A stretch of 64,000 bases of DNA from JAICMB01 sp963795935 (GCA_963795935.1 CAWCJO010000008.1:1-64000), one strand, 5' to 3'. Numbered from the stretch's first letter, positions 28,103 through 38,376 are shown. Made by a program: numbers and translations. The notes: generated by a model from the sequence alone, not told the origin.

Positions 28103-28332
28103 ATGAGCTCGCAAGTCTCAACTCCCAAACCGAAGCAGCCATTCTCGCGCGGATCATCCAGTCCGAAGAACGGGAACTCACCCCGGAGGCCGCTCACTAC
28201 TTGCTCTCGATGAAGCTGCCCTCCAGCGATGAGGAGCGCGTGAATGAACTGTCGGCGAAAGCCCGATCCGGTCCGTTGACGGGAACACGAAAGCAGGAGA
28301 TCGACCCGCTAGTCGCCCCCCTGAGCCGGTAG
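28103..28332 (+). pseudogene. Relic of a small antitoxin-like or hypothetical gene
   Basis: Starts ATGAGCTCGCAAGTCTC at 28103 behind AGAGGGAA. After about eight codons the frame changes, and the family-like part reads EAAILARIIQSEERELTPEA then AHYLLSMKLPSSDEERVNEL. This resembles the short partner proteins (about 80-90 aa, AILARVF..LPPELARYIL) that many bacteria encode beside RelE-type toxins or alone. It stops being recognisable near 28305, where it meets the opposite-strand toxin relic. Truncated and frameshifted; probably dead. Confidence 0.5.
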
Positions 28333-28488
28333 CGCGCGCGGCCCTGAAGCTTCGAAAGATTCTTTTCGAGCATAAGGGTCAGCGGCAACCTCCCTGATCT
28401 TCGCTACCATCCGCTTCTGCCAGTTCAGAGGAAGCTTCGCCAAGGCTTTATCGAAGGATTTCGTTGCGACGACCGGTACATTATCCAT
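28298..28488 (-). pseudogene. Degenerate RelE/ParE-type toxin relic
   Basis: Begins MDNVPVVATKSFDKALAKLP at 28488, typical of RelE/ParE toxins, then NWQKRMVAKIREVAADPYAR. A frameshift near 28380 leads into NLSKLQGRARYRLR, the toxin core strand. The conserved GDWRV then reads GD-stop-RVDL: the Trp codon is TAG. The frame is lost where it runs into the opposite-strand relic. Two separate lesions plus truncation argue for true decay, unlike the single-base slips elsewhere. Confidence 0.6.
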
Positions 28489-28572
28489 GCGGACTTACTG
28501 AGGCAAAACCTCTCCAGGTCCGCGCCAGCCGCGCTTCGACGCGCCGTTGCTACAATAGAAACAGCAGCCGCC

Positions 28573-29502
28573 ATGGTAGCCATTACCAGCATTACGGAGG
28601 AGATTCTCGACCTGAAGCGCGCGCGGAAGGCGATGATTCTGGCGCACCACTATCAGGATTCCGAGATACAGGAACTGGCCGACGCCGTCGGCGATAGTCT
28701 GGAGCTGGCTCGCGCGGCGCAGCGATTTGAGGGCGACGTTCTGGCTTTCTGCGGAGTATGGTTTATGGCGGAGACGGCCAAGGTGCTGAACCCGCATCGG
28801 ATCGTGGTGGTTCCGGACCGCGAGGCCGGCTGCAGCCTGGTGGATAGCTGCTCGGCGGAGCAAGTGCGCGCCTTTCGCGAGCGGCATCCTGACCATGCCG
28901 TGGTGAGCTATATCAATACCTCGGTTGAAGTGAAAGCGGAAAGCGATATTCTTTGCACGTCGCGCAACGCGGTGCAGGTCGTTAACTCGATTCCGCGCGA
29001 GCGGCCCGTGCTGTTTCTGCCCGACATCAATCTCGGAAATTACGTAAAGCGTCAGACGGGACGCGACAATATGGCGATTTGGCAGGGCGCCTGCATCGTG
29101 CATGCGACGTTTCCGGCGCGGCGGGTGACGGCGGCGCGCGCGGAGCATCCCAACGCCCTGGTGGCGGCGCATCCGGAGTGCCCGCAAGACGTGCTCGCGA
29201 TGGCGGATTTTATTGGCTCCACCAGCGCCATCATTCAATGGTGCGTGTCGTCGGAAGCCGACGAGTTCATCATAATGACCGAGAGCGGCGTTTCGCATTC
29301 CTTGCATCGGCTGGCGCCCCACAAGAAGTTTTATTTCGTGCCGAATGAAAATTGCAACTGCAGCGAGTGCCCCTATATGCGCCGCAACACGCTTGAAAAG
29401 CTGCGCGATTGCCTGGCGAATTTGACGCCGCGCGTGGAGCTCAGCGATGACCTGATGCGCCGCGCCGCGCTTCCGATCGAGCGCATGCTCGCGGTCAAAT
29501 AG
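28573..29502 (+). CDS. nadA: Quinolinate synthase
   Basis: A 309-aa [4Fe-4S] quinolinate synthase: condenses iminoaspartate with dihydroxyacetone phosphate in de novo NAD synthesis. Landmarks: AHHYQDSEIQELAD near the N-terminus, FCGVWFMAETAK (many NadA have His where this has Trp), the first cluster Cys in that FCGV, WQGACIVHATFP, HPECPQ, and the C-terminal cluster region NENCNCSECPYM. Slightly shorter at the N-terminus than B. subtilis NadA. nadB and nadC are not adjacent. Followed after 6 nt by moaA, so the two may be co-transcribed. Confidence 0.93.
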   Translation: MVAITSITEEILDLKRARKAMILAHHYQDSEIQELADAVGDSLELARAAQRFEGDVLAFCGVWFMAETAKVLNPHRIVVVPDREAGCSLVDSCSAEQVRAFRERHPDHAVVSYINTSVEVKAESDILCTSRNAVQVVNSIPRERPVLFLPDINLGNYVKRQTGRDNMAIWQGACIVHATFPARRVTAARAEHPNALVAAHPECPQDVLAMADFIGSTSAIIQWCVSSEADEFIIMTESGVSHSLHRLAPHKKFYFVPNENCNCSECPYMRRNTLEKLRDCLANLTPRVELSDDLMRRAALPIERMLAVK

Positions 29503-29508
29503 GGCTTT

Positions 29509-30506
29509 GTGACCGGGCCATTAACGGATACATTCGGTCGCATCCACGACAATCTTCGCATCAGCGTGACGGACCGGTGCAATATCCGCTGCTTCTATTG
29601 CATGCCGGAAGACGGCGTCGAGTACATGGCGGCGCGAAGAGATCCTGACGTTCGAAGAGATCGAGCGTTTTGCGCGCATTGCGGTTTCGCTCGGCGTGAC
29701 GAAACTGCGCATCACTGGCGGCGAGCCGCTGGTGCGCCGGGACTTGCCCGTGCTGCTGCGCAAGCTGCTGGCGATACCGGGATTGAAAGACTTGGCGCTT
29801 ACGACAAACGGCGTTCTGCTGGCGCGGGACGCCGCGGCGCTTTATGAGGCGGGGTTGCGGCGCATCAACGTGCATCTTGGATACACTCGACCGGGAGCGC
29901 TTTCAGCGCATCACGCGGCGCGACGATCTGGACAAGGTACTGGCGGGCATCGAGGAGTGCCGCCGGCTGGGCTTCGGCCCCATCAAGATCAATGCCGTGG
30001 CGGTGAAGAATCTGCTCGAGCCGGATATCGTGCCGCTGGCGCGGTACGGCCGCGAGCGCGATATCGAAATCCGCTACATAGAGTTCATGCCGCTGGATGC
30101 GCAAGGCCTGTGGGATCGCGGGAAGGTGCTGCTGGCCGACGATATAATCGCCACTCTATCGCGCGAGATCGCGCCGCTCATCGACGTTCCCGATCGCGAT
30201 CCCAGAGCCCCCGCGACCGAGTATCGTTTCGCCGACGGCATCGGCCGGATCGGCATCGTGGCTTCTGTCAGCCGGCCGTTTTGCCTGAATTGCAATCGCC
30301 TGCGGCTCACCAGCGACGGCAAGCTGCGGTACTGCCTTTTCGCGATTGAGGAAACGGACGTCAAGGGATTGCTGCGCGGCGGCGCTCCGGACGAGGCCAT
30401 CGCGGCCGCCATCCGCGGGAACGTTCTTCAGAAGTGGATCGGGCACGAGATCAACACGCAGCATTTTGTCCCCCCGCCGCGTCCCATGCACGCCATCGGC
30501 GGGTGA
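29509..30506 (+). CDS. moaA: GTP 3',8-cyclase MoaA (two frameshifts)
   Basis: Radical SAM enzyme for the first step of molybdenum cofactor synthesis. GTG start at 29509, giving MTGPLTDTFGRIHDNLRISV. SAM-cluster motif CNIRCFYC. The frame slips after EYMA (one extra G, 29629-29634) and continues REEILTFEEIERFARIAVSL, TGGEPLVRR; it slips again at INVHL (about 29876-29881) to DTLDRERFQRI. The C-terminal cluster (FCLNCNRLRLTSDGKLRYC) and the essential terminal Gly-Gly (HAIGG) are present. Minus the two extra bases the gene is exactly 332 codons. Its product is needed by the CoxL and formate dehydrogenase enzymes of this window. Confidence 0.9.
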
Positions 30507-30515
30507 CGCTTCCCT

Positions 30516-30612
30516 TCACCGGGCGGTCTTAGCAATCGCAATAATCTCGATGACGGCGCCTTCGACCTTTCAGAATGCTGCGGCGCGGGCCAGGGCTTCG
30601 CGTTCCCGCGGA
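30516..30612 (-). pseudogene. C-terminal scrap of a methyltransferase
   Basis: Minus-strand reading PREREALARAAAF-stop-KVEGAVIEIIAIAKTAR then stop. This matches the C-terminal helix of the methyltransferase at 31373-32079 (KRELEALARAAGFESVEA) and ends like class I methyltransferases (VIEIIAIAK). At DNA level 30579-30607 and 31478-31506 are 27/29 identical. The rest of this copy is absent; gene 30643-31425 lies between the two. Confidence 0.4.
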
Positions 30613-30642
30613 ATTGGGGCAGACCTGTAGTAAAATTCGGTC

Positions 30643-31425
30643 GTGCGCTTGATCCTATGCGGCATTTGCGCTATGGCCTTGGCTCCGTACGCGCAATTTC
30701 CGCTCCTCGCGCAAGAAACAGCGGCGACGACACAACGAAGCGCTATTTCCGTTCCCTTCATAGGATGCAGATCCGATGGCCAACTCGGGCCGGTTGAAGC
30801 GCCAAAGTCCACAGGCGTACCGGAGCCGATAAGCCGAAGGGCAGCCCAAAAGCTCGCTTATTACCGGTCGGCGCAAGGCATGGGTGTCATTGCGCCGCGC
30901 AGTTGGTATTGCTTCGGAACCTATGGCTCCGGAGGCGACGCCCTCTTGCTAAGTTCTGAACCAATCGAAACGGCAAAGATTTTCTCTACCGACAACAACG
31001 GCCTTAGGGGACCGGCAATTGAAATCTCACGCACATTCGGCGATACCTCGGGCCGATTTGGTGTTGCTGAAGTGATTGCGCGTGTTTTTCCAGCCTACAA
31101 AGCATTCGTCGCGCGAGTGATGGACGAGTTTAATCAGCCTGCGAGCCAGTACGCATTTGGTCCATTTCCGAAAGACACTCTGAATTATAAAAGCCAAAGG
31201 GAGGTTGAGTACACGACCCCGGCCCAGACAGACGGGTTGGGAACCCGGTCATGGTTAAGGAAGAACGGCAGTCCAATTGATGGAGTGGCAATTCTTGTTG
31301 GACAGACGCCGGATCTGCTGCTTCTGGCGGTGCGGCTTCCCACCTCTCTGACCGTATTTACGCCGGAGATCGTTACTCAGGTTGAGCGCGAAGCGATGCG
31401 TCACCCTGGCCCACGCCGCCGATGA
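30643..31425 (+). CDS. Exported protein of unknown function
   Basis: A 260-aa protein with a GTG start (MRLILCGICAMALAPYAQFPLLA signal peptide). The mature part has VPFIGCRSDGQLG, RSWYCFGTYGSGGDALLLSSEP and a run FGVAEVIARVFPAYKAFVARVMDE. It resembles a widespread family of uncharacterised exported proteins; I cannot name a domain. Base composition is less GC-biased than its neighbours, and it sits between a methyltransferase scrap and an intact-looking methyltransferase, so it may be an insertion. Its 3' end overlaps the convergent methyltransferase by about 50 nt. Confidence 0.68.
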   Translation: MRLILCGICAMALAPYAQFPLLAQETAATTQRSAISVPFIGCRSDGQLGPVEAPKSTGVPEPISRRAAQKLAYYRSAQGMGVIAPRSWYCFGTYGSGGDALLLSSEPIETAKIFSTDNNGLRGPAIEISRTFGDTSGRFGVAEVIARVFPAYKAFVARVMDEFNQPASQYAFGPFPKDTLNYKSQREVEYTTPAQTDGLGTRSWLRKNGSPIDGVAILVGQTPDLLLLAVRLPTSLTVFTPEIVTQVEREAMRHPGPRRR

Positions 31426-32079
31426 GCGATAGCCTTGCCCAAGGACGATGACCGCGTGCCTCGACGCTTTCAAAGCCTGCGGCGCGGGCCAGAGCTTCGA
31501 GTTCCCTCTTCTTGAATGCGGCCTCGACCGATGCGGGTGCGTCGTGCAGCGTGATGCGGTTCCAGTGGAACAGCCATTGCGTCATGGCCATGAAATAGTA
31601 AGCTCCCGGTCCACGCTCCAGGTCCAGGATCAGCACCGCGCGGCGGGCGGTTGCCCGGAAAGCGCGGAGAAGCTCGACGATCTCTTCATTCTGGAAATGA
31701 TGTAGAAAGAGCGAGGAGAAGACGAAGTCAAAGCTGGCGTCGCGAAAGGGGAGGCGGAAAGCGTCGCCTGCGACCCTCGGAGGCGGCGCCGGGGCGAGAT
31801 GTTCGAGACGATAGTCGAACGACGTGACGACAGCGCGCGCGGCGGACGCTTCTTATGATCGCGCCGGAATCGCCCGAGGCCGCGCCGACGTCCAGCAGCG
31901 AGAAGCCTTCATCGTCGCGCGTGACCCGCTGGATCAGGCCGCGCAGGACACGGTGGCCTCCCAGATAACGTCCAATGCGGACGAGATCATGCGAGACTCG
32001 CCTGCTTGTCGGGACCAGCGGCGTCGTCGAGGATCTCCGGAACGATCACCCGTCCGTTCGTTGCGTGCATCTTCAACAT
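31373..32079 (-). CDS. Class I SAM-dependent methyltransferase (two frameshifts)
   Basis: About 235 aa. The N-terminus MLKMHATNGRVIVPEILDD leads, after a one-base slip near 32004, to VSHDLVRIGRYLGGHRVL and SAM motif I in LLDVGAASGDSG. A second slip near 31853 leads to ARAVVTSFDYRLEHLAP, then VAGDAFRLPFRDASFDFVFS (motifs II/III), LFLHHFQNEEIVELLRAF, and the C-terminus LILDLERGPGAYYF..ALARAAGF. Proteins of this shape are often encoded next to type III polyketide synthases and isoprenyl-chain enzymes; none is seen here, so the substrate is unknown. Divergent from the fucosidase. Confidence 0.75.
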
Positions 32080-32097
32080 GGTAAGATGCGGCTTCAC

Positions 32098-33411
32098 ATG
32101 ACCAGAAGAAATTATCTTGGCCTCGTGGGCGCCGGCCTATCCGCATCGACGCTCGGCATCGCCGACCCCGATCCCGCCCCGGCTCCGGATACTGCCGACG
32201 ACACGCGGGAGCAGCGCATGAAGTGGTGGCATGACGCCCGCTTCGGCATGTTTATTCACTGGGGGCTTTACAGCGTCCTGGGGCGTCACGAATGGGTCAT
32301 GGAAGACGAAGCCATCCCGGTTGCCGATTACGAGCAGCTTGCTAAACGATTCACGCCGAAGCCGAACGCCGCGCGGGCGTGGGCCAAGTTGGCGCGGCAA
32401 GCCGGACAGAAGTACATGGTGATGACGACGAAGCACCATGAAGGCTTTTGTAACTTCGACACCAAGCTGACCAATTATTGCGCGCCGCAACAGGCGTGCG
32501 GCCGCGACCTGGTGCGGGAGTTCGTTGACGCGGCGCGCGGCGAAGGGATGCACGTCGGGTTCTATTACTCGCTGATGGATTGGCATCATCCCGACGGAGC
32601 TCGCTGTCTGACCGACGAGGCCGCACGGCGGCGCTTCGTCGATTATATCCATGGCCAGGTGCGGGAGTTGTGTACGAATTACGGCAAGCTCGATGTGCTG
32701 TGGTACGACGTGAACTGGCCGTTGAAGCCGGAAGGCTGGGAGTCCGAAAAGATGAACAAGATGGTCCGGGATCTGCAGCCCGAGATCATTATTAATAATC
32801 GTTCCGGACTGCCCGAGGATTTTGCGACGCCGGAGCAGCGCATCCAGGCCGAGAATCGCGCCTGGGAAGCCTGCATGACCATGAACGACAGTTGGGGCTA
32901 CCAGCGCGCCGACGATGACTGGAAGACGCCCAAGACCGTGGTCCGCAACTTGATCACGTGCGCGCGCGACGGCGGAAACTATCTTCTGAATATCGGGCCG
33001 AAGCCGGACGGATCGATCCCGCAGGAGTCGGTCGATATTTTGACGCAAGTTGGAAAATGGATGGATCGCAACGGGCAATCCATTTACACCGCCGACAAAT
33101 GCGATGTAAAGCGGTCGAATTACGCTAATTTCACGCGCAAGGGCAACACGCTGTATATGCACGTATATTTCTGGCCGGGCGATTATGTCGCCATCAGCGG
33201 ACTGCGGGCCAAGGTGCGGTCCGCCAAAATGGTGGCGACGGGCAAGCCGGTTGCGTTCGAGCAGGACCGCTTTCGAACCGTTTTCAAAGGACTGCCGCAG
33301 GCCGCGCCCGATAATCCCGCCAGCACGATCGCGATCGAATGCGACGCCGAACCGGTGCAGGATACTCTGATGGTTCGCCGCGAACGTCCGCGACGGGGAG
33401 TCGGCGTTTAG
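32098..33411 (+). CDS. Alpha-L-fucosidase, GH29
   Basis: A secreted GH29 enzyme of about 437 aa that releases alpha-L-fucose from glycans. Twin-arginine-like signal MTRRNYLGLVGAGLSAST at the chosen start (32098); an ATG at 32086 adds four residues. Family landmarks: WWHDARFGMFIHWGLYSV, MTTKHHEGFCNFD, FYYSLMDWHHPD, and the catalytic nucleophile Asp in LDVLWYDVNW. Acid/base region around NDSWGYQRADDDW. The C-terminal beta domain (YFWPGDYVAISGL) is present. It matches plant or algal glycan degradation by this lineage. Confidence 0.92.
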   Translation: MTRRNYLGLVGAGLSASTLGIADPDPAPAPDTADDTREQRMKWWHDARFGMFIHWGLYSVLGRHEWVMEDEAIPVADYEQLAKRFTPKPNAARAWAKLARQAGQKYMVMTTKHHEGFCNFDTKLTNYCAPQQACGRDLVREFVDAARGEGMHVGFYYSLMDWHHPDGARCLTDEAARRRFVDYIHGQVRELCTNYGKLDVLWYDVNWPLKPEGWESEKMNKMVRDLQPEIIINNRSGLPEDFATPEQRIQAENRAWEACMTMNDSWGYQRADDDWKTPKTVVRNLITCARDGGNYLLNIGPKPDGSIPQESVDILTQVGKWMDRNGQSIYTADKCDVKRSNYANFTRKGNTLYMHVYFWPGDYVAISGLRAKVRSAKMVATGKPVAFEQDRFRTVFKGLPQAAPDNPASTIAIECDAEPVQDTLMVRRERPRRGVGV

Positions 33412-33419
33412 CGCCGCGA

Positions 33420-34026
33420 ATGGATTTCATCACTGGAAATATCGGCTGGATAGAAGCGATCTGCGGTCCGATGTTCTCGGGCAAGAGCGAAGAGTTGATG
33501 CGGCGGCTGCGGCGGGCAAGGATCGCGCGAAAGCGCGTGCAGGTGTTCAAGCCCGCCATCGACACGCGTTACTCGGCGGACGAGATCGTCTCCCACGGCG
33601 ATGTCCGCATGAAATCGGAAATAATAAAAGAGGCTCCGGAGATTCTCGCGCGGCTGGACTGGCGCACGCAGGTCGTGGGCGTCGATGAGGCGAACTTTTT
33701 CGGGCCGGAGCTGGTTGAGATCGCAAACCAACTAGCCGATACGGGTAAGCAGCTGATCGTCGCGGGGCTTGATACCGACTACATGGGCCGGCCATTCCAG
33801 CCCATGCCGGACCTGCTCACGCTGGCCGAGTCGATTACGAAGATGCTGGCTATTTGTATGCGTTGTGGAAACCCGGCCAAGCACACGCAACGTCTAGTAG
33901 AATCAGACGATCTGATCGTGGTCGGCGCCGCGGGCATGTACGAAGCCGCGGTGCCGCCGCTGTTTCGAGCCGGGCGTTCCCAAGCAGGAATTGCTGGAAT
34001 TCGCTCGTCCGCGGAAAAGTTCCTAA
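33420..34026 (+). CDS. tdk: Thymidine kinase (frameshifted near 33950)
   Basis: A type II (zinc-binding) thymidine kinase of about 200 aa. Walker A is GPMFSGKSEELMRRL; the Asp/Glu of VVGVDEANFF serve as Walker B/base; AGLDTDYMGRPF is the lasso-like substrate region. The first zinc pair is CMRCGNPA. An extra base in 33945-33953 hides the second pair; corrected, the tail reads YEARCRRCFEPGVPKQELLE and stops at the TAA at 34024. It starts 8 nt after the fucosidase stop; functional linkage is not implied. Confidence 0.88.
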
Positions 34027-34065
34027 GGCCTAAGTGCTAGAATTCTAAGGAAAGCAAAGAGAAGT

Positions 34066-34989
34066 ATGTCCATCAGCCCCAACGCGTACGCGCCGCAACC
34101 GCAACCACAAGCGCCCGCCCCCTATGTGCCCGCAGCCCCGGCGCCGGCGGGCGGAACCGGAGGAGTGAAGATCGCCGTCCTGTTCGGATGCGTCATCGCG
34201 CTCATTGCCGCCAACATCTATTTGTTCTATCAGTTGAACCAGGTCAAGACGGACTTGACGAAGAAGAACGATGCGCTCGCCGCCGAGGTCGACCGGGTCA
34301 AGGAATCGGGCGCCATTACGGCGCAGAGTAGCCGCCGCACGGTTCAGGCGCTGCGCGATCAGCTCGAGACCGAGCGCCGCCAGGCCCGGATGGCCGTCGG
34401 CGAAGCCAAGAGCGACGCTCTGAAGAGGATGGACGATACCCGCCAGAAACTGGAGGCGGCGCAGTTGGCGCAGAAGAAGGAAGTCGAGTCGCACATCGAC
34501 GCCGTCAAGCAGGAAGCCGATACTGCGAACACGAAAGTGGATACGGTGAGCACCGACGTGTCCACGGTCAAAACCGATCTGGGGTCGACCAAGTCGCAGC
34601 TCGAGAAGACCATCGCGGATCTGAAGCGCACCAGCGGCGACGTCGACGGCCATGCCGTTATGATCGCAACGAATGCGAAGGAGCTGGCGGCCTTACGAGC
34701 GCTGGGCGACCGCAATTTTGTCGAGTTCAATATTCACAAATCCAAGCAGCCGCAGAAGGTCGGCGACGTTTTCGTGCGGCTCGAAAAGGCCGATCCGAAA
34801 CACAACCGCTATTCGATCGAGCTGACGGCCGACGACAAGAAGGTCGAGAAGAAGGACCGCAATTTGAACGAGCCGTTGCAGTTCTATACTTCGAAGGCGA
34901 AGCAGCCCTACGAGATCGTCGTGAACGACGTCAAGAAGGACCAGATCGCCGGTTATCTGTCGATCCCCAAGGTCCTGACCGGCCGCTAA
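34066..34989 (+). CDS. Membrane-anchored coiled-coil protein
   Basis: A 307-aa protein: Pro/Ala-rich N-terminal cytoplasmic segment (QPQPQAPAPYVPAAPAPAGG), one transmembrane helix (IAVLFGCVIALIAANIYLFY, residues about 35-55), then a long coiled coil (about 60-210, Lys/Glu/Asp-rich with repeated DTVSTDVSTVKTDL-type heptads), and a globular C-terminal domain (FVEFNIHKSKQPQKVGDVFV, then YTSKAKQPYEIVVNDV). I see this type as a conserved acidobacterial protein of unknown role, perhaps envelope spacing. Intact. Its stop overlaps that of the convergent aminopeptidase. Confidence 0.72.
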   Translation: MSISPNAYAPQPQPQAPAPYVPAAPAPAGGTGGVKIAVLFGCVIALIAANIYLFYQLNQVKTDLTKKNDALAAEVDRVKESGAITAQSSRRTVQALRDQLETERRQARMAVGEAKSDALKRMDDTRQKLEAAQLAQKKEVESHIDAVKQEADTANTKVDTVSTDVSTVKTDLGSTKSQLEKTIADLKRTSGDVDGHAVMIATNAKELAALRALGDRNFVEFNIHKSKQPQKVGDVFVRLEKADPKHNRYSIELTADDKKVEKKDRNLNEPLQFYTSKAKQPYEIVVNDVKKDQIAGYLSIPKVLTGR

Positions 34990-37667
34990 TGGCTGGCCGA
35001 GAGACCCGCTTGCGCGTTTAGAAATTGCTCCACGCCGGGCGCGATCGCCTGACGCTGCGCCATGCAAACATTAATCGTCTCGATCGTTTGTTCGAGCGTC
35101 CGCGGGCCGCCCACGAAATTCTTAATTCGATCCTTGAAAAATCCGTCGAGGTCGTCACGATGCGCCGCATCGCAGAAGGAATCGCCGAGCTTCGGCAGCT
35201 CCGCGGCAAAATCGCCGCCAACCTCCCGGGGCAGGCGCTTTAATAATGCGTCAAGATGCGCCTTAACGAACTGAAAGCGGAAGATCGCGCGTCGCGGGAT
35301 ATCGCAAAGGCCCGAACAGGAGCGGATAAAACGCCTCGCGGATGTCGAAATCGCCGGTGAGCAGTAGAGCCATCGCTTCGTTCGCGATGGCAGGGTCGCG
35401 GAATTCGCCGAGCGCGTGGATCAGGGCCCTGCGTTGATGATGGTCGTGATTCGAAATGGCCGCCGCGCGGAACTTGTCGAACAGATCGCGATTTCCGTGC
35501 TGGGCCGCCACCGCGAGCACGTCCGGGAGTTCGCCGGCCGGCACCGCCTTGGGGTCCTTCAGCCAGCGGCGGGCCAAAGTCCCGGCCTGCTGCGCAAGTT
35601 GCGCGTCGTCGCCCGATGCGGCGGCGAAACGGACCAGGTCGTGGCGCAGCAGTTGTGCGTTTCCGTCTTCCCGCCCTTGCCCTCCCAGCCCAGCTCTCTC
35701 GCCCGCGGACCGAAAACCTTATCGATAAACGCGGCAGCCTGGGGCCATGTGGCCGCGGGCATGTACGAATTTTCAGTCATGCCCGCAACATCTTCATCCT
35801 CGCTCATGACATGACGATCCCCATTGCCGGCGAAACGCGGGCCGAGCGCCAGTGCTTCCGACGGCTTCACGCCGCCGCTCTCCACCAGCGCGCTGGCATC
35901 GCCGAGCGTGCTCACCAGTTCCGCCGCGGTGAGATTCTTCAAGGCCTCACTCGACGGAAGGGTTGCGTGATAATACCCGTTCGCCCCGGCATTGGGCTCC
36001 AGCCATGCGGGACAGCCTCGCGCCTTCGCCAGCGGCAGATCTGCGGTGCGCTTGGTCAGGAGCACGCATTCCGATTCGCCGCCGCCGTTCACGTCTTTCT
36101 CTGAGGATGACCCGTAGCGGACGCAAACAGGAATATCCCATAACTCCGCGCCCGCGGACTCGCTGCGACCGGCCTGGCGAGCCGATGGGCAAATATCGCT
36201 TCTGCGTCAGCCGCAGCGACGGCCGATCCTGGCCGCAGCGCAGCGCCGCCGAAATCTCCGGTACTCCAGGCTTATCGAGAAATGTATCGAACGCCGGCGC
36301 GACGTTGCGTCCCGCGGCGGCGCCGATGGAGGCCAGGAAATCCTCCGTTGTCGCGTTCTTGTCCGCGTGCGTCTCCAGGTAAGCGTGAACGCCGCGGCGG
36401 AAAACGTCCGGGCCGATGTAGTTCTCGAACATGCGCAGCACGGCCGCGCCCTTCATGTACGTGATGTTGTCGAACGCGTTCGCAATATCGCTCTGCGACA
36501 GAATCGGCTGGCGTATCTTGCGCGCCGAAACGAGGCTGTCCAAACCCATGGCCTCGATGCGGTCGTCGACCGCGTCGATATTGGCGTGCCACTCCGGCTT
36601 CCATTCGTTCACGATCTTGGTTTCCATCCACGTGGCAAATCCTTCGTTGAGCCAGATGTCGTTCCACCACGCGGTCGTCACCAGATCGCCGAACCATTGG
36701 TGCGCCATCTCGTGCGCGCCGACAATGGCGAACTCGCGCTGGCGCGTGACGTGTCGTCGTTGGGGTCGCCCAACAGCAGCTCTTCCCCATAGGTGATCAG
36801 CCCCGCGTTCTCCATCGCGAAGTTACTGATCGGCATGGCGATGCTGTCGAGCTTTTCGTAAGGATAGGCTATGCCGAAGTACTTTTCAAGCTGTGTCAGC
36901 AGCGCGGGAATGGTCGCTACGGCGTATTTCGCCTCATACGCTTTGCCGTGCGGCGCGATCACGCGGATCGGCGTGTTCTTCTTGCCCGCCGTTCCCGCAT
37001 CGGCGACATCGAAGGGACCCACGGCGAATGCCACCAGATAACTCGGCAACGGACGCGTCGCGGCGAATGTCACAATTTTCCTTCCGCCGGGCGCGGAATT
37101 CTCCGCAACCGCGGGCGTGTTCGAAAAGGCCTTCTGGTCCTTCGGCACATTCAAAGTGAGTTGCCACGGCGTTTTAAAATCAGGCTCGTCGAAACAGGGA
37201 AAAGCGCGGCGCGCGTCGGTGGGCTCAAACTGCGTATAGAGGTACCAGCGGTTGGCCTCCTTCATCTGAAAAACGCCGGCGCTGCTGTTATTGCTGATCT
37301 TTCCCGAGTATTCGATATGCAAGGTAGCCGCGCCGGCCGCAATGGCATGATCGAACAAGAAGCCCGCCAGCCGATCGTCCTTCAACTGCACCTTCGGCGT
37401 CGCGCTTGCGCCCGCGGCGTGGAGTGCGGCGCCGCGGATCTGCAGACCGGTTGCATTCATCCAAATTTCGCTTGCCGCGGCAGTCAGGTTCAGGTCGATG
37501 TCGGCCGTTGCTTCAAACGCGTCCTGTCCCGGCGTGAGAGTCAGAGTTACGGAATACCGGGTCGGCAAAACCTGCCGGTCAAGCCGGAATTCGGGCTCCG
37601 TGGCCGCAAGCGGCCAACCCAGGCTCAACAAGAAGAGGGGAATTATAAGGCCGGAATAGCTCCTCAT
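34986..37667 (-). CDS. M1-family zinc aminopeptidase (several frameshifts)
   Basis: An exported M1 aminopeptidase of about 890 aa with an ERAP1_C-type C-terminal domain. Signal peptide MRSYSGLIIPLFLLSLGWPLA. Exopeptidase motif FAMENAGLITY (normally GAMEN); zinc site HEMAHQWFG and NEGFATW, with YMKGAAVLRMFENYIG after it. The frame breaks near 36745, 36150, 35675 and 35305; on either side the sequence is family-like (for example AELWDIPVCVRYG after the second, and LLRHDLVRFAAASGDD after the third). The end reads IETINVCMAQRQAIAPGVEQFL. Total length 2682 nt is an exact multiple of three. Either a badly called consensus or a decaying gene; the motifs are all retained. Confidence 0.8.
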
Positions 37668-37706
37668 AAATACAGAGTCGCACGGCCGGCGTGGCAATAT
37701 AACAGT

Positions 37707-38376
37707 GTGATCGCCGCGGACGTGATTGCGCGCATCGACGGCGCGATGCCGGGCAGAACTGCGGGCGTGCGCCGCGTAAAGACGCGAGATTACGAGGGAT
37801 CTGAAGACAACGGATCGCGCTTCGGTTCTTTATCTTGCGCTCGATCTGATCCGTTCCCGCCATCCTTACGGACGCTTCGTCGCCTACGAGCTCGTACACC
37901 ATCATGAGGATGCGATCCAAGGCCTCACGCCCGCGGAGATCGAGCGCCTCGGAGAAGGAATGTCGGACTGGGCGGCGGTCGACACCTTCGCCTGCTACAT
38001 TTCCGGGCCTGCATGGCGCGAGGGCCGCATCGCCGATGGGCGCGTCCACAGTTGGGCGCAATCGAAGGATCGTTGGTGGCGGCGCGCCGCGCTCGTCAGT
38101 ACCGTGCCGCTGAACGTTCGCTCGCAGGGCGGTACAGGCGACCGGCGGCGCACGCTGGCAGTATGCGCCCGGTTACTTGACGATCGCGACGAAATAGTCG
38201 TCAAAGCGATGTCATGGGCGTTGCGGGCGCTGGCCGTGCCCGAGGCCCGCGCGGTAGACGCCTTCATCGCGGATCACGAAGATCGTATCGCGGCCCTCAT
38301 CAAACGCGAAGTACGGAACAAGCTCGCAACGGGATTGAAGAACCCACGACCTAAACCCGCTCGATCTGCTTCATGA
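37707..38376 (+). CDS. AlkD-like DNA alkylation repair protein (frameshifted near 37782)
   Basis: About 222 aa, HEAT-like helical repeats of the DNA alkylation repair (AlkC/AlkD) family, which excise bulky alkylated bases. GTG start (IAADVIARIDGAMPGRTAGV), a one-base slip at about 37774-37790, then DRASVLYLALDLIRSRHPYG, SDWAAVDTFACYISGPAW and DRWWRRAALVSTVPLN (the Trp/Arg-rich DNA-binding helix), KAMSWALRAL. Length minus one base is a whole number of codons. Divergent from the aminopeptidase with 39 bp between. Another alkylation response locus (ada) lies at 53878. Confidence 0.8.
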
